A stretch of 64,000 nucleotides of DNA from Rhodobiaceae bacterium (GTDB taxonomy: Bacteria > Pseudomonadota > Alphaproteobacteria > Parvibaculales > Parvibaculaceae), in contig JAAWWE010000003.1 in the NCBI GenBank assembly GCA_021404525.1, positions 186,001-250,000 on the forward strand, in the 5' to 3' direction. Positions 24,383-32,972 of this stretch are shown one piece after another (the first letter of the stretch is position 1; each line of letters starts with the position of its first letter). The position numbers were made by a program, and so were the translations under genes. Below the pieces are notes generated by a model. The model saw only the letters and a program-made list of their open reading frames with translations, did no database searches and was not told the origin of the DNA.

Positions 24383-25696
24383 ATGGCCGAACATTCAAAA
24401 AGCGAGATGAAGGAAGACGAGGATCTTCCCGCGCTGAAAGCAACAACACCTGAGGAACGCAAGCGGGCCTTTGGGGTGTTGTTTGTGTGTCTGTTGTCCT
24501 TGGGCATGGGGCAGTCGCTTTTCTTTGCGGTGTTGCCACCAATCGCCCGCGAGCTTGGCATGAGTGAGTTTGAGACGACGATGATCTTCTCGCTCTCCGC
24601 TCTCCTTTGGACACTGACCAGCGCGTTCTGGGGGACCCGGTCTGACCTTGTTGGCCGGAAGCCGATCATTCTGATGGGGCTAATAGGCTTTGGTGTGTCG
24701 ACACTGGGCTTTGCGCTGGTGGTCATGGTCGGGCTTTGGGGCTGGGTCTCGCTGGCGCTTATGTTCCCCCTTCTCATATCGGTTCGGGCGATCTTCGGGA
24801 CGTTTGGATCTGGCACCATGCCGGCCGCGCAAGCCTATGTAGCAGACCGAACCAGCCGCGCTGAGCGTGCGTCAGGCGTCGCTTCCATTGGGGCCGCTTT
24901 CGGCATGGGAACGGTTGTCGGGCCGGGTTTTGCAGCCGCGCTTGCGACGTTTCACATTCTTGCGCCGTTCTTTGCGGTTTCGGCGCTCGCTTTTGGCGGT
25001 GCCTTCTTCATCTGGCTGTTGCTGCCTGAACGCACGACCCCGCGTAAGAAGCTTGCGGAAAAACAGAAGCAGCGGCGCAGGCTGAAGCTGACCGATCCGC
25101 GTGTGCTGCCCTGGCTGGTGCTGGGTGTCGTGCTGTCATTAGGGCAGTCCATTACCATGCAGCTGGTGGCATTCTTCTATATGGACACGTTCAACGTTGA
25201 AGGCGACGAGGCGACCCAGCTGGTTAGTGTCGGCTTGATGGCGATGGCCATGGCGACCATTTTTGCTCAGATGGTTCTGATCCAGCGGTTCGACCTCTCT
25301 GTTCAGTTTCTCTTGCGCGTCGGCGCTGCCGTTATGATCGGCTCTTTCGGCCTTCTCATCGTTGCTAATTCCTACGGCATGTTCGTGTCGTCGCTGGCGC
25401 TTGCCGGTGTTGGTTTTGGTCTGTTGCGCCCGGGTCTAATGGCTGGCGCTTCCCTCTCCGTGTCACCTCGAGACCAGGGTGCTATCGCCGGTCTCATCGG
25501 GTCGACGGCAGCTACTGGCCATATCCTAAACCCCTTCATCGGTGTGCCGCTGCTTGAGGTTATGCCTCAGGCGCCGTTTATGCTCGCCATGGGCCTCATG
25601 GTCATCATCCTGCTAATGGCTATGTTCCACCCTGTCGTGCGCCGTATTCAGGCGAACGTGGAAGAGGATGAAGACGCAGATCTTCATCCTCACTGA
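24383..25696 (+). CDS. Major facilitator superfamily transporter
   Basis: 437 residues from the ATG at 24383 (a TTG 12 bases earlier is less likely). Twelve hydrophobic segments are apparent. The MFS motif A between TM2 and TM3 reads GTRSDLVGRKP, and the TM5 region has GAAFGMGTVVGPGF (motif C, typical of drug:H+ antiporters). The central loop is very basic (RKKLAEKQKQRRRLK) and the C-terminus acidic. It probably exports a hydrophobic or drug-like compound. It follows the GST terminator, so is probably separately transcribed. Confidence 0.85.
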   Translation: MAEHSKSEMKEDEDLPALKATTPEERKRAFGVLFVCLLSLGMGQSLFFAVLPPIARELGMSEFETTMIFSLSALLWTLTSAFWGTRSDLVGRKPIILMGLIGFGVSTLGFALVVMVGLWGWVSLALMFPLLISVRAIFGTFGSGTMPAAQAYVADRTSRAERASGVASIGAAFGMGTVVGPGFAAALATFHILAPFFAVSALAFGGAFFIWLLLPERTTPRKKLAEKQKQRRRLKLTDPRVLPWLVLGVVLSLGQSITMQLVAFFYMDTFNVEGDEATQLVSVGLMAMAMATIFAQMVLIQRFDLSVQFLLRVGAAVMIGSFGLLIVANSYGMFVSSLALAGVGFGLLRPGLMAGASLSVSPRDQGAIAGLIGSTAATGHILNPFIGVPLLEVMPQAPFMLAMGLMVIILLMAMFHPVVRRIQANVEEDEDADLHPH

Positions 25697-25708
25697 TGAT
25701 CTGATGGC

Positions 25709-26725
25709 TTAAGCTGCTGTGCTGTGTTTGCCAGCTGCTGCCAGCGCGCCTTTGGCTTCCCAATCCGCCATGAGGGTCCCCACAGCGGAAGCGAAGGCGA
25801 CCGGCTGATCCAGCATGATGTGGTGCTGAGCGAAGGGGATGGTGAAGATCGGCGCTTCGGGGCGCAGCGCTCTCATAAAGGCCATGGTTTCAAGATCATG
25901 ATCTTTGGAGATATCGCCATACATGACGCCTACATTGCAGGCGAGGTTCTTGAACATATCTTCATGCTCGTCCCCACCCATGCGCAATCCTTCAAAAGCG
26001 AAGGGGTCGAACTTCCAGCTCCACCCGGCTTCTTCGGCTGGGCGGCGGCCTTCATTCTCGCCAACTGACACCTCTCTCAAAGAATGCTTGCCGATATAAT
26101 CAGTGATAAATTTGTTGGCGCATTCCTGCAGTGGTGAGAGCCGGAAACGTCCGAGGGCTGTTTGCAGGTCTGGATAGATGCGGGTTGGTCGCCGGGGCGG
26201 GTCGCCCAGAAACCATTCTACAGCGTCATGCTTTGGGCGCACTTTGAAGTCCGCGAGAATGACGCCGCCGAGGTCGGCGCCATAAAGCGCGCCTGTGATG
26301 AGTGTTACAAAGCCGCCAAAGCTGTGACCGACGATTACCGGGCGGTGCCCTAGATCGGCATCAAATGCCACGGTCTTGATGGCGTGCGCATAGGTTTCAC
26401 GGGTGTATTCCTCGCGCCAGTGGCTGTCTCCCATGCCGGGCAGGTCAATGGAGGCGACCTCATAGCGGTCGGTCAGGAGTGGGGCGATGAAGTCGAACCA
26501 GCGTGCATGGGCGCCATTGCCATGGACGAAGAGCAATCCCGGGCGGTTTTCAACCTTAGAGCGCCATTTCCGGTAATGGATCTGCGTACCTTCTGATTCT
26601 GCCCAGCGGGTCTCGGGCTTTTCAGCGAGGGTGTCCTGAAACCATCGGGGCTCATGAGTAATGAAATCCTCTGCAGGGAGCGGGGCAATGTCTGGACCCT
26701 GATTCTCGTATTCTTCTTCGCTCAT
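25709..26725 (-). CDS. Alpha/beta hydrolase (HGNGAHARW subgroup)
   Basis: 338 residues from the ATG at 26725; the longer frame to 26935 is unsupported. The oxyanion segment [14 protein letters not shown], nucleophile elbow VGHSFGG and a late His in FAQHHIMLDQP complete the triad layout. It is a clear paralogue of the hydrolase at 46882-47880, sharing [13 protein letters not shown] and the HHxMLDQP ending. Substrate unknown; ester or epoxide hydrolysis are options. It is convergent with the MFS gene (12 bases between stops). Confidence 0.85.
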   Translation of the reverse strand: MSEEEYENQGPDIAPLPAEDFITHEPRWFQDTLAEKPETRWAESEGTQIHYRKWRSKVENRPGLLFVHGNGAHARWFDFIAPLLTDRYEVASIDLPGMGDSHWREEYTRETYAHAIKTVAFDADLGHRPVIVGHSFGGFVTLITGALYGADLGGVILADFKVRPKHDAVEWFLGDPPRRPTRIYPDLQTALGRFRLSPLQECANKFITDYIGKHSLREVSVGENEGRRPAEEAGWSWKFDPFAFEGLRMGGDEHEDMFKNLACNVGVMYGDISKDHDLETMAFMRALRPEAPIFTIPFAQHHIMLDQPVAFASAVGTLMADWEAKGALAAAGKHSTAA

Positions 26726-26887
26726 GGGTGATCTCTTGAGTTGTACTGGGCAAATTGCTCGACTTTTGGGGGTAAAAGTGGCGCCAGCGTCATTTTCGGT
26801 TGAGCTCAGTCCTATGGCCTGGACGGGTGCTTGTAAAGTGATCCAAAGGTTCATGGTTGATTGGGGCGCAGGTCCGCCAATGTGCGG

Positions 26888-26916
26888 TTGACAGGGATGC
26901 ATTCGGGGCTTAGTTT
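26888..26916 (+). promoter_or_regulatory. Candidate sigma70 promoter for rpmJ
   Basis: TTGACA (26888-26893) and TAGTTT (26911-26916) with a 17-base spacer, leaving a leader of about 80 bases. The remainder of 26726-26887 shows nothing recognisable. Confidence 0.5.
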
Positions 26917-27001
26917 CCGGCCAAATTTCAGACATTTACCGGTGATATGTCCGGGGCCGTAAGGCACCCGCTTATCCCGTCCGAGCCCAAGGTAGAGCCA
27001 C

Positions 27002-27127
27002 ATGAAAGTCCGTAACTCGTTGAAATCACTTCGGGATCGCCATCGGGATAACCGTTTGGTCCGCCGCAAAGGTCGTCTTTACGTGATCAACAAGACGAAC
27101 CGTCGCTTTAAAGCGCGCCAAGGCTGA
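27002..27127 (+). CDS. rpmJ: 50S ribosomal protein L36
   Basis: 41 residues: [17 protein letters not shown] at the N-terminus, then [20 protein letters not shown]. This is the zinc-independent alphaproteobacterial L36 form, which lacks the four Cys/His of the zinc type. A sigma70-like promoter lies upstream and a terminator follows at 27206. It is a single-gene unit, as is common in this class. Confidence 0.97.
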   Translation: MKVRNSLKSLRDRHRDNRLVRRKGRLYVINKTNRRFKARQG

Positions 27128-27205
27128 TCTGTGTTTGGGTGGGGTATCCCACCTGAGACAGGGTTTTGCGCCTTAATTTGATCTAAGACGGACAATAGTC
27201 TTGAG

Positions 27206-27236
27206 AGGCCGCTCCTTTGGGAGACGGCCTTTTCTT
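27206..27236 (+). terminator. Rho-independent terminator of rpmJ
   Basis: GGCCGCTCC (27207-27215) pairs with GGGAGACGGCC (about 27219-27229, one bulge) and is followed by TTTTCTT. Confidence 0.75.
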
Positions 27237-27285
27237 ATGTCTTTTTTCTGGTCTTACAAATCAAAGAAACTGGGGGTTGGGCTGC

Positions 27286-27903
27286 ATGGCAATGATTGAC
27301 GCCATTCTTTTCGATGTTGGCAGAGTGTTGATCGAGTGGGACCCCAGACACCTCTACCGCAAATTGTTGCCGGACGATGAAGCCGTGGAGCGCTTCCTGC
27401 GAGATGTGTGCACCTTGGAATGGCATTTCGCCCATGACCAGGGAAAATCGTTCGAGGAAAACGCCGCGCCTCTTAAGGAGGCGCATCCAAATCATGCAGA
27501 GCTTATTGATCTCTGGGGCGCTCGTTACCTTGAAATGTCGCCGGGAGAAGTTGAAGGCATGAGTGACTTGATGGACCGTGCTGAGCAAGCGGGTGTTGAG
27601 TTTCATGGACTCAGCAATATGCCTTCATCCATCTACCCCAGGCTCAAAAGTGCGTTTCGGCCCATTCAGCGCCTTCGCACGATCGTGGTGTCTGGGGATG
27701 AGAAGGTTTGTAAGCCCGACCTAGAGATTTTTCATCTGGCGATTGGTCGAATGGGAACAGATCCCGCTCGTACATTGTTCGTCGACGATTCTGCTATCAA
27801 TGTTGAGGCTGGTGCGAAAGTTGGTCTGCTCACCCATCACTTCAAGAGTGCGACAGGACTGGAAACGCACCTCGAAGAACTTGGTGTGTTAGGAGCGGAC
27901 TGA
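27286..27903 (+). CDS. HAD superfamily hydrolase (first of a pair)
   Basis: 205 residues from the ATG at 27286 (a longer frame from 27217 would overlap the rpmJ terminator). Motif I FDVGRVLIEWDP with the nucleophile Asp, motif II GLSNMP, motif III Lys in DEKVCKPDLEIF, and motif IV FVDDSAINVEAG are in order, as in the HAD-IA group (haloacid dehalogenase/phosphatase, YihX-like). It overlaps the next gene by one base (TGATG). Substrate unknown, probably a small phosphate ester. Confidence 0.85.
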   Translation: MAMIDAILFDVGRVLIEWDPRHLYRKLLPDDEAVERFLRDVCTLEWHFAHDQGKSFEENAAPLKEAHPNHAELIDLWGARYLEMSPGEVEGMSDLMDRAEQAGVEFHGLSNMPSSIYPRLKSAFRPIQRLRTIVVSGDEKVCKPDLEIFHLAIGRMGTDPARTLFVDDSAINVEAGAKVGLLTHHFKSATGLETHLEELGVLGAD

Positions 27904-28529
27904 TGCGCGATGCTGTGATTTTTGACATGGGCAATGTGCTGATTGATTGGAATCCGCAAGAGGTCTACCAGCCTCATTTTGCCGACAAACAGGAACGGGT
28001 CATGTTCTTTGCCGGTCTGTTTGCTCGCATGCACCACACCGCTCATGATTCACCTGGTTCGTTTACCGAAGCTCTGGCGCCGCTGAAAAGTCAGGAGCCT
28101 GACATGGTGCACCTCATTGAGGTGTTTGAGCATCGCTGGCATGAGTTTGTGCGAGGCCCGCTGACTGACACGGTCGAGGTGCTGCACGACCTTGTTGCGG
28201 CAGATGTTCCGGTCTATGGGCTAACCAACTGGCCTCACCAGACTTGGCCGCCACGTCCGCCAATTGATGCGCCGAGGGCGTATGATTTTTTGGATCATTT
28301 CGTCGATATTGTCGTGTCAGGACAGGTGCAGATGCATAAACCCAATGATGACATTTACGACCATGCGCTTAAGCAGTTTGGCTTGCGGGCCGAACAGGCC
28401 GTCTTTGTCGATGATTTGATTGAAAACATCGCGACTGCAGATCGGTTGGGGCTACATGGTATTCGATTTACCAACGCGGCAGATCTTAGGGGTGAACTGG
28501 AGGAGCTCGGCTTGCTTCAGAGCCGGTGA
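27903..28529 (+). CDS. HAD superfamily hydrolase (second of a pair)
   Basis: 208 residues. Motif I FDMGNVLIDWNP, motif II GLTNWPHQTW, motif III Lys in VQMHKPNDDIYDHAL, motif IV VFVDDLIENIATA. It is translationally coupled to the first HAD gene (TGATG) and has the same plan, so the two arose by an old tandem duplication. The WPHQTWPPRPP insert is a difference. The pair may act as a heterodimer or on successive substrates; unproven. Confidence 0.85.
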   Translation: MRDAVIFDMGNVLIDWNPQEVYQPHFADKQERVMFFAGLFARMHHTAHDSPGSFTEALAPLKSQEPDMVHLIEVFEHRWHEFVRGPLTDTVEVLHDLVAADVPVYGLTNWPHQTWPPRPPIDAPRAYDFLDHFVDIVVSGQVQMHKPNDDIYDHALKQFGLRAEQAVFVDDLIENIATADRLGLHGIRFTNAADLRGELEELGLLQSR

Positions 28530-28577
28530 TGGTCAACAGTATCGGCTCAGACCACGATAGCAGAGAGAACAGGTGAG

Positions 28578-29645
28578 ATGACTGGTGAGAACACTGGCCG
28601 GTTCATGATCTACGGGGCGACAGGGTATACGGGTAGATTGCTGGCACGCTTGGCTCGCGACAAGGGCTTGTCTCCAATAATTGCTGGGCGAAGTGAGGCA
28701 AAGCTCAAAAGCCTGGCAAACCAGTATGGAGCTGAGTTTCGCGCTTTTGACCTTTCAGATCGCAAAGCTCTTGATGAAGCGTTGGAGGATGTAGATGTGG
28801 TTCTGCATGCAGCAGGGCCTTTTTCTGCGACATCAAAACCCATGGTTGATGCCTGTCTGAGGACTGGAACCCATTACCTGGATATCACCGGCGAGATAAG
28901 CGTCTTCGAAGCCTGCGCGCGCCGGGATGATGCGGCAAAGGAAGCGGGCATTATGATTATGCCCGGTGTTGGCTTCGACGTGGTGCCCAGCGATTGTTTG
29001 GCTGCACATATGAAGCGCCGCATGCCGGATGCGACGGATCTGGTGCTGGGCATTTCAGGGATTGGCACGGCATCGCGCGGGACATCAAAGACAATGATTG
29101 AGAGTATTGGTGCAGGCACTCGTGTGCGCCGAGAGGGGCGGATCGTGTCGCTCGGCACCGCACCCCAACGTGAGATCAATTTTGGAGACGGTGACAAGCC
29201 ATCGGTTGGTGTCGGCTGGGGGGATGTTTCCACGGCCTATCATTCGACGGGCATTCCCAACATCACCGTTTATTTTGAAGCAAGCCCACAGCTGCAGCAG
29301 ATGGCAAGCATTGGCGGCTTTATGCGTTTCATTTTGAGCCGCGGGTTCATGCAACGACGGCTCAAAGCGAAGATTGACGCCGAGCCTGATGGACCGACAG
29401 AGCAGGAGCGCTCGGCTGGTTCCAGCGTTCTGATTGGGGAGGCGACCAATGAGGCTGGTGAGAAGGTCGTGTCCCGCCTGCGGACTCCGGAGGGTTATTC
29501 GCTGACCATTCAGACTGGTTTGGACATTGTGGAGCGTGTTCTGGCGGGTGACGCAAAGCCTGGTTTTCAAACACCGTCCACCCTTCTTGGGGCGGATTAC
29601 ATCACGACATTTGATGGGTGCGTGCGTGAGGATTTGAACGCATAG
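28578..29645 (+). CDS. Saccharopine dehydrogenase-like NAD(P)-binding protein (trans-acting enoyl reductase type)
   Basis: 355 residues. The N-terminal Rossmann motif YGATGYTGRLLARLA, then VVLHAAGPFSATSKP and GVGFDVVPSDCLAAHM identify the saccharopine dehydrogenase/reductase-like family that includes mycobacterial trans-acting enoyl reductases. Members reduce enoyl or keto groups in lipid-like substrates, but the reaction here is unknown. It begins 48 bases after the HAD pair and could belong to the same transcript. Confidence 0.8.
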   Translation: MTGENTGRFMIYGATGYTGRLLARLARDKGLSPIIAGRSEAKLKSLANQYGAEFRAFDLSDRKALDEALEDVDVVLHAAGPFSATSKPMVDACLRTGTHYLDITGEISVFEACARRDDAAKEAGIMIMPGVGFDVVPSDCLAAHMKRRMPDATDLVLGISGIGTASRGTSKTMIESIGAGTRVRREGRIVSLGTAPQREINFGDGDKPSVGVGWGDVSTAYHSTGIPNITVYFEASPQLQQMASIGGFMRFILSRGFMQRRLKAKIDAEPDGPTEQERSAGSSVLIGEATNEAGEKVVSRLRTPEGYSLTIQTGLDIVERVLAGDAKPGFQTPSTLLGADYITTFDGCVREDLNA

Positions 29646-29707
29646 GCCTCGCGAAAGTGTGATATTGAGCGCTTGCGGAATTTGTCTTGCACTCTATCTT
29701 CGAGAGT

Positions 29708-30313
29708 ATGGAATTCAGACGCGCATCCCTTTTCTTACTCATTGGACTGATGACATCAGCCCTTGCGCATTTGGCGCAGGCGGACGAGGCGCCGAATGTT
29801 CCTGAGACAGAAGGCGCGCCGGCAAGTGCGGCATCTGTGCAACTTGACCGTCTGTTCAGCCAATTGGCTCAGTCGAAGACGCCAGAAGACGCCAAGGTTA
29901 TCGAAGACCTGATCTGGGATGTCTGGAATCGATCCGGAAGTATCAGCGTCGATCTGTTGATGGACCGGGCGCTTGAAGCGATGGCGGCTGGTGACTATGA
30001 CAATTCGCTGACCTTTCTCGATGAGATCGTCGACCTTGCGCCAGGATATTCGGAAGGTTGGAACAAACGGGCGACTGTTCATTTCTTGAGAGACGATTAT
30101 GCAAGTGCACTGGGAGACCTTGAAGCGACACTGGCACTAGAGCCGCGTCACTTTGGGGCGATCGCTGGCCTTGCGCTGGTGCTGGAAGACTTAGGCGACA
30201 AGGAAGGTGCGCTTGATGCCTATCGCAGAGTGCTGGCGGTCTATCCCTATCTTGAGGGAGCAGGAGAAGCAGAGAGCCGGCTCACCGTTGAAATAGAAGG
30301 CCGGGGAATCTGA
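29708..30313 (+). CDS. Secreted tetratricopeptide-repeat protein
   Basis: 201 residues from the ATG at 29708 (a TTG 21 bases earlier is weaker). A signal peptide (LFLLIGLMTSALAHLAQA) is followed by about three TPR units between residues 90 and 190, with GYSEGWNKRATVHFLRDDY and HFGAIAGLALVLEDLGD as the clearest. TPR proteins act as scaffolds for protein assemblies; no enzymatic motif. It is followed after six bases by an alpha/beta hydrolase on the same strand. Confidence 0.8.
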   Translation: MEFRRASLFLLIGLMTSALAHLAQADEAPNVPETEGAPASAASVQLDRLFSQLAQSKTPEDAKVIEDLIWDVWNRSGSISVDLLMDRALEAMAAGDYDNSLTFLDEIVDLAPGYSEGWNKRATVHFLRDDYASALGDLEATLALEPRHFGAIAGLALVLEDLGDKEGALDAYRRVLAVYPYLEGAGEAESRLTVEIEGRGI

Positions 30314-30319
30314 CAATTG

Positions 30320-31321
30320 ATGTGGGTTTTGATTGCGGTTTTGGCCGTCGTTGGTTTTGCGTTGGTCAATGTGTGGCAGGCGGAGCGTCGCTTTGGGCGG
30401 CACGGACATCTGGTGGCAGTTGACGGTGTGGATTTGCACTATGTTGATGTGGGACCGGATGTCCCGAACGACGATGAAAGAGCGCCCATCGTCCTTATTC
30501 ATGGGGCAAGTGGAAATCTGCGCGACTTTGAAGCGAGTATCCTCCCTGAACTAGCAAAATCCCATCGTGTCCTGGCATTTGACAGGCCGGGGCATGGGTG
30601 GAGCGCGCGTCCGGATGTGCCCGATGCGCATGACCCTGCACGTCAAGCGGCTTTGATCCATGGGGCGCTGAAAAAACTAGGTATTAAACGCCCAGTCTTG
30701 CTTGGGCATTCCTGGGGTGGCGCTGTGGCGACAGCCTATGCCACGCGTTTTGGAGCCGACCTGTCGGGTCTCTTGGTTCTCGCTGGTGCCACTCATCCCT
30801 GGAAGGGGCCTGTTGCCTGGTATCATCGGGTGCTTGCCAAGCCACTCCTTGGGCCGATTTTTCTTTGGCTGGTCGTGTTGCCGTTTGGGCGATTGATGGT
30901 GTCTGCTGGTGTGCAATCGACATTTACGCCAGACAGCGCTCCGGACGGTTATGAGGAAGCTCTCGGTCTGTCTCTGCTTTTTCGGCCAAACCATTTCCGA
31001 AACAATAGCGTAGATACCTCAAACTTGCGGACTCATCTTGCGCGCCAATCGACGCGGTATCATGAGATCAAAGTGCCGACGATCATCGTGACCGGAAATC
31101 GCGATCAGACAGTGATGGCGAAGCTTCACTCTTACGCACTGCATGAGCAGATTTCCGGCTCTGAACTTATCAAGCTTCAAGGCGTGGGGCACATGCCCCA
31201 TCATGTGCGGCCAGACATTGTCATCGACGCGCTTGAAAGACTTGCAAGCGGTAAGGCACCTGCTGCAGGTACGCATGTGCATCCGCCGCAAAGTGATGCA
31301 CAGAAAGCTGCGGTCGCTTAA
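30320..31321 (+). CDS. Alpha/beta hydrolase with N-terminal membrane anchor
   Basis: 333 residues from the ATG at 30320. An N-terminal hydrophobic segment (VLIAVLAVVGFALVNVW) could anchor it in the membrane. VLIHGASGNLRDFE is the oxyanion region, LLGHSWGGAVA the nucleophile elbow, GNRDQTV the acid region and GVGHMPHHV the catalytic His. Belongs to the general alpha/beta-hydrolase fold family near haloalkane dehalogenase/esterase branches. It follows the TPR gene by six bases, so the two are probably co-transcribed. Confidence 0.85.
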   Translation: MWVLIAVLAVVGFALVNVWQAERRFGRHGHLVAVDGVDLHYVDVGPDVPNDDERAPIVLIHGASGNLRDFEASILPELAKSHRVLAFDRPGHGWSARPDVPDAHDPARQAALIHGALKKLGIKRPVLLGHSWGGAVATAYATRFGADLSGLLVLAGATHPWKGPVAWYHRVLAKPLLGPIFLWLVVLPFGRLMVSAGVQSTFTPDSAPDGYEEALGLSLLFRPNHFRNNSVDTSNLRTHLARQSTRYHEIKVPTIIVTGNRDQTVMAKLHSYALHEQISGSELIKLQGVGHMPHHVRPDIVIDALERLASGKAPAAGTHVHPPQSDAQKAAVA

Positions 31322-31328
31322 GGGACCC

Positions 31329-32765
31329 TTATTCAGGAATAGCGGCAGCAGTTGATCCGACATAGGCAACCCGGAGCATGTTGGTTGCGCCGGGCGTGCC
31401 GAGTGGCACACCAGCCATGACAACAATACGTTGACCTGGCTGGGCAAACCCTTCTTTGAAAGCGATGTTGCTGGCGCGATCGACCATGTCATCCAGATCC
31501 TTGGCGTCTTCGGTCAGAACGCAGTGGACGCCCCAAACGAGCGCGAGCCTACGGGCAGTCTCGACAATAGGGGTCAATACAACAATTGGGAGCTGCGGGC
31601 GTTCCCTCGCGGCGCGGAGGCCCGTAGAACCTGAATTTGTCCAGCAAACGATGGCTGCGGCGTTTAGCGTGTCGGCCACAGAGTGGGCCGCCGCACTAAT
31701 CGCATCAGCTCCCGTTGCTTCAGGCTGCGTCTCGCGCGCGTACATGATGCTTGGATATGTGGGGTCCGACTCTACTTGAGCACCGATCCTGTTCATCATC
31801 TCGACCGCTTCAGCGGGAAAGTCGCCAGCAGCAGATTCCGCCGATAGCATCACAGCGTCTGCGCCTTCAAAAACTGCCGTCGCCACATCGGAGACTTCCG
31901 CGCGGGTCGGCAATGGTGATGAGATCATCGATTCCAGCATTTGTGTGGCGACCACGACGGGCTTGCCATTTCGACGGCAAAGGCGGGTGATCTGCTTTTG
32001 CCAACCCGGGACCTGTTCGATGGGAAGTTCCACGCCAAGGTCACCGCGGGCGACCATCATGCCGTCGGCAATGTCGGCAATTTCTTGCAGATGGGTTAGT
32101 GCGAGAGGCTTTTCGATCTTGGCCATGACGGCGGCGCGTCCGCGGGCGATCTTGCGTGCTTCAGCGACGTCTTCGGGCCGTTGGATGAAGGACAGCGCCA
32201 GCCAGTCAACACCTAATTCCAAAGCGAGTTCTGCATCTCGTCGATCTTTTTCTGTAAGGGCGGTGAGTGGCAGCAAAGTGTCTGGCAGGTTCACGCCTTT
32301 ACGATTGGAAAGTTTTCCTCCGACCGTTACCTCTGTGATGGCATGGTCTTTTTGGACTTCCTTCACACGCAACCTAATGCGGCCATCGTCCAACAGAAGT
32401 TGGCTGCCTTCTTCAATCGCGTCAAAAATCTCCTGGTGAGGGACGCAGACGCGGGTCACATCCCCTGGCGTTTCGTCCAGGTCGATGCGGAAACTGTTTC
32501 CTGATTTCAAATCCACACTGTCGTCGGCAAAAGCGCCGACGCGCAGTTTTGGTCCTTGAAGGTCTGCCAGGATGCCGATTGGGCGGCCCAATTCTTCTTC
32601 GACGCCACGCACAGTGCTGTGGACTTTCCTCAGGCCATCGGCGTCCAGGTGGCTCATGTTGAGCCGGAACACATCTGCTCCGGTGGCAAAAAGCGTGCGG
32701 ATCATTTCCGCCGAACTTGAGGCAGGTCCCAATGTTGCGATGATTTTGACGTTGCGGCGCCGCAT
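31329..32765 (-). CDS. pyk: Pyruvate kinase
   Basis: 478 residues from the ATG at 32765, matching the family start MRRRNVKIIATLGPASS; a GTG at 32792 would add nine residues. The (beta/alpha)8 barrel with the active-site segment MVARGDLGVELP and the catalytic Lys in VMAKIEKPLAL is complete; the C-terminal allosteric domain ends normally. Converts PEP and ADP to pyruvate and ATP. It is downstream of a glycerate kinase on the same strand (207-bp gap), as in the ttuD-ttuE pair, so together they would run glycerate to pyruvate. Confidence 0.95.
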   Translation of the reverse strand: MRRRNVKIIATLGPASSSAEMIRTLFATGADVFRLNMSHLDADGLRKVHSTVRGVEEELGRPIGILADLQGPKLRVGAFADDSVDLKSGNSFRIDLDETPGDVTRVCVPHQEIFDAIEEGSQLLLDDGRIRLRVKEVQKDHAITEVTVGGKLSNRKGVNLPDTLLPLTALTEKDRRDAELALELGVDWLALSFIQRPEDVAEARKIARGRAAVMAKIEKPLALTHLQEIADIADGMMVARGDLGVELPIEQVPGWQKQITRLCRRNGKPVVVATQMLESMISSPLPTRAEVSDVATAVFEGADAVMLSAESAAGDFPAEAVEMMNRIGAQVESDPTYPSIMYARETQPEATGADAISAAAHSVADTLNAAAIVCWTNSGSTGLRAARERPQLPIVVLTPIVETARRLALVWGVHCVLTEDAKDLDDMVDRASNIAFKEGFAQPGQRIVVMAGVPLGTPGATNMLRVAYVGSTAAAIPE

Positions 32766-32972
32766 ATTTGCTTTTGCTCCTTCTTCAACCACCGAGATTG
32801 GCCTCTACGGTGATCCTTGGGGAATGTTCCCTTCTTCTTGCGCCTCTTAAACCTGAAGGTCAAATGTCACAGGCTCAAGACGGGTCACTTCCCCTACGCT
32901 CGAATATTTCAATCCAGTTTAGCCGTGAGCAGTCAACGTCTTGTTAAAACTGGGGCTGGACCGGCGAGACGT

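Noticed and set aside
24238-24819. Minus-strand frame opposite the start of the MFS gene
   Set aside because: Antisense to GST 3' end, terminator and MFS 5' end, low-complexity Ser/Pro/Arg sequence.
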